Assembly (NCBI GenBank): GCA_036365145.1
Contig: JAEOAD010000012.1
Coordinates: forward strand, 41,670,501-41,734,500
DNA: 64,000 nt
Source: Orientallactaga sibirica
Lineage: Eukaryota; Chordata; Mammalia; Rodentia; Dipodidae
Reading direction: 5' to 3'
In this document: positions 56,919-64,000 of the stretch, piece by piece
Layout: each line of letters begins with the position of its first letter
Numbering within the stretch: the first letter of the stretch is position 1
Position numbers and translations under genes: made by a program
The notes under the pieces: model-generated
The model's input: the letters and a program-made list of their open reading frames with translations, nothing else
Told to the model about the DNA's origin: nothing
Database searches by the model: none

Positions 56919-57599
56919 ACAGAAAATAGTTTTAAATTTGCTGCATTTTAACTTTCAATGCATAGTTCATACCTTCAGTCTACTTCTGGTGTTGAGTTGT
57001 TGGATGATATTTCTCCTTGTGTGCAATCTGTCCTTCCTGATACCTGCACTGGTGGGGATGTCAGTGTGCACAAAAATCTGATTATTTTATTCTAGGAAAG
57101 CAAATGAGAAACTTGAACTTTGTTAGGATCACCATTCAGATAAGAATCCAAACTGATTAACTTGCCATAAAAAGATATGTTACCTGTATGCTTCCTTATT
57201 TCCCATCTTGTTTTATAGAAAAGGAATATAGAAGAGTTTGTGTAAGTGTATACGTTTTCTTTCTCTCTCCCTTACCTCCAAGGTTCCGTTAAGACTATTA
57301 TCTTCACTACTTCCTTCAAAATTCAGCAACGACTGCCCCTGTGCGCACACACATTTATTACCTCCCTACCTCCAGAGTTCAGCTAAGATTGTCTAGAGTA
57401 CCAAGGTATGGATGTTAACTAAGGCTCAATTGTGATAGTTAAAGCAGGAAACCCCCAAAACAATCACAGGTGTTGGCTATCAGTTCTACTGAATTAGAAT
57501 CTCTCAATGCTGAGATCTCTGATACAGAGTACTACTTATAATCCTGCTTTACTTGCTCTGAGAATGTGTAAGTGATAGAGGAAGTTAATCTCTCTCATG
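56919..57599. other. Unique intronic stretch
   Basis: No recognised repeat or gene. Confidence 0.35.
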
Positions 57600-57830
57600 A
57601 AGAAGAGTAGCTGTGAAAGAGAATGGTTAAGAGGTTGGGCGATTGCCAAATTGATTTCAGAAACTAATTTCACTTATTAATGACGTCTACCAAATTAACC
57701 TCTTTTAGTCTCATCTGTGTAAGATAATAATACCTATTTTATGGAGTTGTTGTGAGGATTAATTATTAAATATATTAGAATACTGCCTGGCACTTAGTAG
57801 ATGCTGTTCAGGTATTATTATCTCAGCTTC
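57600..57830 (+). mobile_element. MIR SINE
   Basis: Forward MIR: TCTCATCTGTGTAAGATAAT ... GTTGTTGTGAGGATTAATTA ... TGCCTGGCACTTAGTAGATG, the well-kept 3' half. Confidence 0.85.
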
Positions 57831-57954
57831 TTTGCACATCATTTGTTGGGTATGAAAGAATCTAAAATATTAGAATATGGCTTTGGGTGTGGGTGTGAAC
57901 TTTGTTTTCTTTTATCTCTCAATGTTATTTTAGGAATTAAAAAATACCTTGTTT

Positions 57955-58165
57955 TAGGGCTGGGGCAGTGGCTTAACAGTTGAAGGTGCTTGCTTGCAAA
58001 GCCTGCTGGCCTAAATTTGGTGTCCTAGTACCAACAAAAAGCCAGATGCACAAAGATGCACATTCATCTCGAGTTTGCAGAGGCAAGAGGCCATGGTGCC
58101 CAAATGCATATGTTTTCTCTCTCTCAGATAAATTGATAAATTAAAAAATTAAAACCTTTTTTAAG
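57955..58165 (+). mobile_element. DIP SINE, diverged
   Basis: Forward copy with many changes (GGGCAGTGGCTTAACAGTTG). Confidence 0.82.
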
Positions 58166-58194
58166 AAATCATATATATCTATATATGATTATAT

Positions 58195-58305
58195 AATCAT
58201 ATGTATATGGAGAGAGAAGGAGAAAGTAAAAGTATGGGCATGCCAGGGCCTCTTGCCATTGCAAATGAATTCCAGATGGATGCTGAGCCATCTCTCCATT
58301 GCCTA
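58195..58305 (-). mobile_element. DIP SINE with internal deletion
   Basis: Reverse copy; GATGGATG is joined directly to the head CTGAGCCATCTCTCC, leaving out the central body. Confidence 0.8.
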
Positions 58306-58419
58306 GAAGTCATAGAGTAGTTTTGAAAGATAATTAACCATTTTCATTCTAGGGATTCAGTGAAGGGAGGATTCAGGAGGAGGGAAAGGCATCATGATCA
58401 TTTTATATTATCTCTATGT

Positions 58420-58600
58420 ATAGATTTTTTTCTTTTTTTATTGGCAACTTCTATACTCACCTACAAAAAAATGCATATTTCCCTCTTCTCCCCCATTTCC
58501 CTTTAGAACTCCAATCTCTACCATATTCCCTCCCTCTCTCCATTAGTCTCTCTTTTAATTTGATGTCATCATCTTTTTCTCCTATTATGAGGGTCTGTAT
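58420..58600 (-). mobile_element. L1 3' end
   Basis: Reverse fragment of about 180 bases, from the tail to TTATGAGGGTCT. ATCTCTATGTATAGATTTTTTT and GTCTGTATAGATTTTTTTTT suggest a target duplication TGTATAGATTTTTT. Confidence 0.85.
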
Positions 58601-58641
58601 AGATTTTTTTTTTTTAATAAAAAGTTTTTAAAAATTAAGCC

Positions 58642-58782
58642 GGGCCGGGTGTGGTGGTGCACACCTTTAATCCCAGCACTCGGGATGCAGAGGTAGGAGG
58701 ATTGCTGTGATTTCGAGGCCACCCTGAGACTACAGAATGAATTCCAGGTCAGCCTGAGCTAGAGTGAGACCCTAAAAAAGTT
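58642..58782 (+). mobile_element. B1 SINE
   Basis: Forward copy with doubled GCCGG start and no A-tail of its own; AAAAAGTTTTTAAAAATTA lies on both sides as a 19-base target duplication. Confidence 0.94.
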
Positions 58783-59134
58783 TTTAAAAATTAAAAAAAG
58801 CCTTATTCTGTATTTGTGCGACTTTAAGAAAATTACCTGTGCCCATGTTCCAGTTTGGTAAAATGGGATAAATATGCTTCCATCATGGACTTGTGGATAG
58901 ATTCAGTTCTTGGCATCAAGCATGTGCTTATTCAATATTAGCTGCTGTTACTACTGGTAAGGAAGATCATTCAGATTGTTTCACGTTTGTGAAGTTAGTA
59001 TTGGTTTCGATGTTTATTTTTGCTTGCAGTTTTCTGAAAGTAAAACTACATCCAAATACCAAATTAATTTAGTTCTATAAATAGAGGGAAAGGCAGTAGC
59101 AAAGTAAATACCGTTAGGAACTGGAGTGTGATCT

Positions 59135-59337
59135 AAAAAAATATTTTATTTTTATTTATTTATTTGAAAGAGGCAGACAGAGAAAGAGGGACAGAGAGCA
59201 TGGGGCGCTCCAGGGCCTCCAGTGGATGGAAACGAACTCCAGATGTGGCATCGGACTTACATGGGTCCTGGGGAATTGAACCTGGGTCCTTTGGCTTTGC
59301 AGGCAATCACCTTACCTGCTAAGCCATTTCTCCAGCC
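59135..59337 (-). mobile_element. DIP SINE
   Basis: Reverse copy at the left of a stacked DIP-LTR-B1 block. Confidence 0.9.
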
Positions 59338-59343
59338 CTGTAG

Positions 59344-59722
59344 TGTATGGCAAAATACAGGCCTGGTCCTACTCAGACCACATGGTAGAAGAAACCAGGA
59401 AGTGGCTTCTGTGAACATGGCGTTCTGTGCAGGCTTGGCATGACAACAGCTACAGTCCCATGCCTGCAAGAAGCCTGCTACGAGATGACCTGTCCAGAGA
59501 CAGGCTGTCATTGGTCACAAAAAGGGGACCACCCCATACAGTGATTAGGCAGCCAAGCCCCTTAAAACCCATGTGCACTTCCTCAATACACGAGTTTGCG
59601 GCAGCTCGCCCTCTGCTGCTTCCACCAAACTCCCGGAGTCTGTGTCGTGATTCCGCGCTGCTCACCCCAATTCGGCAGGGTTTGCCGTCCCGCCTGGGCT
59701 GGCCTTAGGGGGGACCACAACA
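59344..59722 (+). mobile_element. Solo LTR of an endogenous retrovirus, class II-like
   Basis: 379 bases with TGTATGG...CCACAACA ends, bordered on both sides by CTGTAG (59338-59343, 59723-59728). A 6-base target duplication is the class II (ERVK/IAP-like) length. Features inside fit an LTR: CCTTAAAACC TATA-like box near 59560, CTCAATACA shortly after, and a GC-richer 3' part. No internal viral genes are present, so recombination between two LTRs has removed the provirus, or only the LTR region matched. Orientation is from the TATA-like box. Confidence 0.75.
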
Positions 59723-59728
59723 CTGTAG

Positions 59729-59907
59729 GGTTTTTATTTTTTATTTTTTTTAATTAGTTAATTTTTTTTTTGAGAAAGGGTCTCACTCTAGCCCAGGCTG
59801 ACCTGAAATTCACTATGTAGTCTCAGGGTGGCCTTGAACCCTTGGCAATTCTCCTTCCTCTGCCTCCTGAGTGCTAGGATTAAAGGCGTGCGCCACCACG
59901 CTCCGCT
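59729..59907 (-). mobile_element. B1 SINE
   Basis: Reverse copy; CTGGAGTGTGAT follows it at 59908 and also precedes the whole block at 59121. Confidence 0.9.
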
Positions 59908-59949
59908 CTGGAGTGTGATTTTTAAGTTAAGTTTTAGTGACCTACAAGT

Positions 59950-60056
59950 TGTCTGTATTTTCACTATGTAGTCTCGGTGGCCTCCCTCTCACTTTGATCC
60001 TCCTTCTCTGCCTCCTGAGTGCTGGGTTTAAAGGCTTGTGCTACCACACTCAGCTT
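59950..60056 (-). mobile_element. B1 SINE, partial
   Basis: Reverse copy beginning inside the family (TTCACTATGTAGTCTC), the 3' part is absent. Confidence 0.8.
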
Positions 60057-60534
60057 TTGCAAGTTGTATTTTCTATCAGCCAGGAATTTCAGGAACCATG
60101 GTAGACTAAAACAACCCCCCCCCCCAAAAAAGGAGGAGTTTCTGAGGAGTTTGTGGTCTTCTGTGACTTCTTTCTGTGTAGAATTATAAATGTGATTGCA
60201 TAGCATACTGTAGACTTTTGGTAAGAAGAAAAATCAAAACCCAAAATGTTCTATAATACATGACAATGATTAGATTATGAATATGGGATACCAATAATAT
60301 ATTCAGCTCTCTGATGATTTGTCTAGCACTGTGGGTAGGGGCTTATCAGTTTATATGGATTGATTCATTTTGCATATGTTGTATTTTTCTTAAAGCATTT
60401 GAAAGTGGGCTTGAGTTTAATTAAGAACAGTGATTAGTTCTTAGAGTTGCCCAGTCTACATTGCTGCATAGTATATGCTTTAACAGTTAATACTGAAATA
60501 AGAAATAGGGTCACAGTCGGTAAAGAACAAGCTC
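60057..60534. other. Unique intronic stretch
   Basis: No recognised repeat or gene, apart from a C13 run at 60115. Confidence 0.35.
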
Positions 60535-60554
60535 TCCCTCCCTCCCTCCTTTCT

Positions 60555-60695
60555 TTCTTTCATTTTTTGAGGTAGGGTCTCACTCTGGCCTAGGCTGACC
60601 TGGAATTCACTATATAGTCTCAGGGTGGCCTCGAACTCCTTCTACCTTTGCCTCCCAAGTGCTGGGATTAAAGGCGTGTGTCACCACACCTGGCT
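60555..60695 (-). mobile_element. B1 SINE
   Basis: Reverse copy with a (CTCC)n(TTTC)n stretch on its tail side; about 12 bases missing in the centre. Confidence 0.88.
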
Positions 60696-60715
60696 CATGC
60701 TATTTCTTTTTTTAA

Positions 60716-60968
60716 AACTTATTTTTATTTTATTTTATTTTTGGAGAGAGAGATAGAGAGAGAGGGAGAGGCAGATAGAGAATAGGCATGCCAGCAGCCT
60801 CTCAGCCGCTGTGAACAAACTCCAGATGCATGCGCCCCCTTGTGGGCAAGTGCAACATTGCGCCCTTGAGTCACTTTGCATCTGGCTTAACGTGGGACCT
60901 GGAGATTGGAACCGGAGTTCTTAGGCTTAGCAGGCAGGTGCCTTAACCACTAAGCCATCTCTACAGCC
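60716..60968 (-). mobile_element. DIP SINE, long form
   Basis: Reverse copy with CCCCCTTGTGGGCAAGTGCA and TGAGTCACTTTGCATCTGG. Confidence 0.9.
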
Positions 60969-61140
60969 AGTGCTCAGCACACTCTCCTGTTGCTGTTGTC
61001 CACCTGATGTCGGCAAGGAGGTGATGTCTAGCTTCTCTTCATGCCACATTCTCCCCTGCTATCATGGAGTTTCCACTTGAGTCTGTAAGTCAAAATAAAC
61101 CCTTTGCTCACACAAGCTGCTTTTGGCAGGGCAACATGAA
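60969..61140 (+). mobile_element. MaLR-type LTR, 3' part
   Basis: GTAAGTCAAAATAAACCCTT followed by GCTGCTTTTGGCAGGG is the polyadenylation end typical of rodent MaLR LTRs (AATAAA at 61094-61099). The 5' part is not present. Confidence 0.6.
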
Positions 61141-61394
61141 GCTAACTGCAGTGGACCATTTCAGAAATTTTCATATTCTGTCCTAATATTGTGTGCTGTA
61201 TAACAAACAATAGTCTGAAAACTGAGCCATCGTGTTTCAGGCAGTGTTCAGTGGCATTGCATAGTGTGACAACATGTACATTACAACATGCACACATTGT
61301 ATGTTCAGAACCAAGGCTGCAGTGAAGTTCCACTATGTAATATTGGCAAGCACTGCCAGAGATATCTTGGACTCATTACATACTTGATTTTGAA

Positions 61395-61471
61395 TATTTA
61401 TTTATTTATGATTTATTTGTGAGAAGGAGGTAAATACATATATATAGATATATAAACATATCTATATCTAT

Positions 61472-61516
<45 letters not shown>

Positions 61517-61684
61517 GAGAGAGAATGGGTGCACCAGGGCCTCTACCCACTACACATGAACTCCAGAGACATGTGCCTCCTTGTATATATGGCTTTACTT
61601 TACATGAGTACTGGAGAATTGAATCTGGGTCCTTAGAGGCTTTGCAGGCAAGCACCTTAACTGCTGAGTCATCCCTCCAGCCCT
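61395..61684 (-). mobile_element. DIP SINE with internal (TCTA)n tract
   Basis: Reverse copy; GA tract largely replaced by TA, TCTA and TA blocks at 61438-61515. Confidence 0.88.
61438..61525. repeat. (TCTA)n/(TA)n/(GA)n microsatellite
   Basis: About ten TCTA units and a TA run between the tail and body of the DIP. Confidence 0.92.
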
Positions 61685-61710
61685 CAAAGAATTTTTTAAA
61701 AAACAAATTT

Positions 61711-61880
61711 CTTGTTGGGTGTGGTGGCACATGCCTTTAATTACAGCACTCTGGAGGCAGAGGTAAGAAGATTGATGTGAGTTTGAGGCCACCCTGAGAT
61801 TACATAATCAATTCCAGGTTAGCCTGGGCCACGCAGCGAGACCCTACCTTGAAAAACAGAAAAAGAAAAAAAAAAAAGGA
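61711..61880 (+). mobile_element. B1 SINE
   Basis: Forward copy (GTTGGGTGTGGTGG), moderately diverged. Confidence 0.88.
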
Positions 61881-62260
61881 CTCCCCCCAAATCCTTTTAT
61901 TCTATCCATATCCTACTGGTGCCTGTGCCATTAAATCCTCTACCCCATCCTTTTTGTCAGTGTGAACAAACTCCATATTCTCCTGTCCAAGGCCAGCCCT
62001 TCTCTTGAGGGTGAGGTGCCATCTCCTCTAACTGCTTAATGGACACTGTACTCTAGTAATGCTCCCACTCTAAGCATAATTACCTTGTCCCCTCCCTTAC
62101 ACCATGCTTAGGATTGATGCTCCCAACCTCCCTCCTGATACTGCCATCTTCCTTTACTTCCTCTCCCAGAACATTCATGTACATAGTAATTATAAAAATA
62201 CCATTCAATCTCTTGTTATCTTTGAGCTGGCTTAAATCAGGCCAATTTCCAACTACTATT
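61881..62260. other. Unique intronic stretch
   Basis: No repeat recognised with confidence; pyrimidine-rich. Confidence 0.35.
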
Positions 62261-62422
62261 TTTTTTTTTCAAGGTGGGGTCTCACTCTGGCCCAGGGTAA
62301 CCTGGAATTAACTATGTAGTCCTCAAGGTGGCCTTGAACTCATTGCGATCCTCCTACCTCTGCCTCCCACCTTTGCCTCCCAAGTGCTGGGATTAAAGGT
62401 ATGCATCACCATGCCCGGCCCA
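62261..62422 (-). mobile_element. B1 SINE
   Basis: Reverse copy with a tandem repeat CCTC(T/C)GCCTCCCA inside; CCAACTACTAT flanks both sides. Confidence 0.93.
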
Positions 62423-62432
62423 ACTACTATAC

Positions 62433-62457
62433 ATACGTACGTACATACATACATACA

Positions 62458-62490
<33 letters not shown>
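62433..62490. repeat. (TACA)n/(TACG)n microsatellite
   Basis: About 14 units lying between two reverse B1 copies, on the tail side of the second. Confidence 0.94.
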
Positions 62491-62639
62491 TTTTGGTTTT
62501 TCGAGGTAGAGTCTCACTCTAGTCCAGGCTGACCTGGGATTCACTATGTATCCTCAGGGTGGCCTCGAACTCACGGTGATCCTCCTACCTCTGCCTCCCA
62601 AGTGCTGGGATTAAAGGCATGCGCCACCAAGCCCGGCTC
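62491..62639 (-). mobile_element. B1 SINE
   Basis: Reverse full-length copy; ATATATTTTT appears on both sides. Confidence 0.92.
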
Positions 62640-62644
62640 TATTT

Positions 62645-62858
62645 TTATATATTTTTAAATTTACTATTTCTTGGCAAGGAGAAAGAGAGAAAGAGAATGA
62701 ATGAGAATGAGAATGAATAAATATGGGCACACCAATACCTCTTGCCACTGCAAATGAACTCCAGGTGCATCTGGCTTTATGTGGGTACTGGGGAATCAAA
62801 TCTGGGCAGTTAGGCTTTGCAAGCAAGTGGGTCTGACGACGGAGCAATCTCTCCAGCC
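62645..62858 (-). mobile_element. DIP SINE
   Basis: Reverse copy with a GAATGA-rich tract and altered head (GTCTGACGACGGAGCAATCT). Confidence 0.85.
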
Positions 62859-62884
62859 CATCAATTACTTCTTTTTATTCATTT

Positions 62885-63076
62885 ATTTTATTTTCAAATA
62901 TTTTATTTATTTGAGGGGGGCAGATATAGAATGGGCGTACCAGGGCCTGTAGCCACTACAAACGAACTCCAGATGCATGTGTTACCTTGTGCATCTGGCT
63001 TTACGTGGTTAATTGAACCTGGGTCTTTTGGCTTTGCCGGCAAGCGCCTTAACTGCCAAACCGTCTCTCCAGCCCC
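62885..63076 (-). mobile_element. DIP SINE
   Basis: Reverse copy; CAAT(T/G)ACTTCTTTT stands on both sides as target duplication. Confidence 0.93.
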
Positions 63077-63720
63077 AATGACTTCTTTTAAATGTGTGTA
63101 CATATGTGCATGTAGGACAGAGAGAGGCAAGATCAGCATGGACAAGCTATTAATCGTTGATTGAAAATGTGTTTTTTTCATCAGATTCATGTATGTAGGG
63201 GGCAAGACCTGATTAGTTTGTAGATCAAAGGGACTGACCCCAAAGGCCAGCCCACCCCACCCAGGCCGTGTGTTAGACTGTGGAGGCAGCAGGGGCACTG
63301 CAGCTGTTGTGCATGAGACTGGATCAGACAGGAGTTCCTTTCCTGCCAAGGTGGAGTGGCATCTTGTGGTTCTCATTTTAGGCTCCTCTCCCTAACTGAA
63401 ACTGCTTTCTCCTGAGTCTCCTTCATTAGTACCTGTCTTTTCTGTGTACCATCCCCTCACCATCTTATATGAAATGTTTGTGTTCTAAAATTATTATTTC
63501 TTTGAAAACTCCTAAGACACGTAGGATCCTGCAGATTGGAATACAAATATCACAAAGACTCTTTTTTTTGAGGGGGGGGCGTTTACTTCAGAGTTGTTTT
63601 TTATTTGATCATTTCTTCCTCTGGAAACAGTTGGAAAATTTCCAAGAAAGCTGTGAAAAATCTCTTTCCTTTGCATAAGCAATGTACTATAATTTATCTT
63701 AATAGTGAATCATCCAGGGC
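63077..63720. other. Unique intronic stretch
   Basis: No repeat or exon recognised; slightly GC-richer around 63190-63380. Confidence 0.35.
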
Positions 63721-63721
63721 T

Positions 63722-63825
63722 TCACATCGTATAGGGGGATTGAACCCAGGGCCTTGAACATACTAGGCAAGTGCTGTACCACTAGGCAGATGCTATACCA
63801 CTGAGCTACACCCAAAGTCCTCAGG
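63722..63825 (-). mobile_element. ID-type SINE with internal duplication
   Basis: GGGGGATTGAACCCAGGGCC ... ACCACTGAGCTACACCC is a reversed ID (tRNA/BC1-derived) element. AGGCAAGTGCTGTACCACT and AGGCAGATGCTATACCACT are adjacent repeats, so about 19 bases are doubled. Confidence 0.8.
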
Positions 63826-63849
63826 TCTTTTGGGAACAGCAAATTTTTA

Positions 63850-63940
63850 AATTTTTTTATTAATTATTATTTTTTTAATTGACAACTTCTATACTTACAT
63901 TCAAAAAACACATGATATTTCCCTCCCCTTCCCCTTACAC
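63850..63940 (-). mobile_element. L1 3' end
   Basis: Reverse fragment with AATTGACAACTTCTATACTT and the first part of the pyrimidine block. Confidence 0.82.
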
Positions 63941-63980
63941 AGACTGTTAAAAATTACTTTACCTGATAAAATTACTTTAT

Positions 63981-64000
63981 CAGGCCGAAGAGATGGCTCA
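63981..64000 (+). mobile_element. DIP SINE, cut by window end
   Basis: GGCCGAAGAGATGGCTCA fits a DIP head; the rest is beyond the window. Confidence 0.6.

Larger units (their letters stand above)
54518..64000 (+). other. TBC1D15: TBC1D15 intron 1 (part)
   Basis: Begins at GTAAGT. I searched by eye for the second coding exon (which should begin IIYEQEGVY) and did not see it, so the intron extends past the window. The first 1.4 kb is repeat-free. Confidence 0.75.

Noticed and set aside
62903..63376. 157-codon - strand frame
   Set aside because: Half of it is a DIP SINE; the rest has no recognised domain and lies in an intron.

Overview
This is a nuclear genomic window from a rodent, most likely a jerboa or close relative (Dipodoidea, e.g. 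Jaculus). About a hundred short retroposons of two kinds cover it. One is a B1 (7SL-derived) family. The other is a tRNA-derived B2-superfamily SINE whose head reads GGCTGGAGAGATGGCTTAG and whose body ends in a CT tract and AAATA-rich tail; I match it from memory to the DIP elements described from Dipodidae. LINE-1 pieces, older L2 and MIR copies and LTR pieces complete a typical mammalian repeat landscape. There are no operons or prokaryotic features.

Two real protein-coding genes are visible, both on the + strand, at the two ends. The left end carries the last two coding exons of RAB21 (426-514 and 1794-1936), followed by a long, nearly repeat-free stretch that is probably 3'UTR. The right end carries the CpG-island promoter and first coding exon of TBC1D15 (54479-54517), with the rest of the window lying in its intron 1. 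The neighbours RAB21-TBC1D15 match the order I recall on human 12q21: an endosomal Rab GTPase next to a Rab GTPase-activating protein.

The ~50 kb between them is a layered record of retroposition. 10.6-20.4 kb holds three L1 pieces, one full of SINEs and one carrying a B1 that was itself split by an RPL34 processed pseudogene. 27.2-31.4 kb holds remnants of an antisense L2 broken by SINEs, an LTR and two tiny tailless insertions (a head-only DIP and a truncated 5S rRNA copy). 32.9-35.9 kb is a decayed intronless KRAB zinc-finger copy on the - strand, split by four SINEs. 43-54 kb holds more L1 3' ends, L2 and MIR. Intron 1 of TBC1D15 holds SINEs, an LTR with a 6-bp target duplication and an ID element.

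I found no novel biological system. The best observations are nested or tailless retroposition events with readable target-site duplications, microsatellites growing inside DIP elements, and a few SINE-poor islands that may be regulatory. Coordinates of SINEs and LINE fragments are read by eye and are usually good to about 5-10 bases; identities of repeat families are from recognition, not from a database search.
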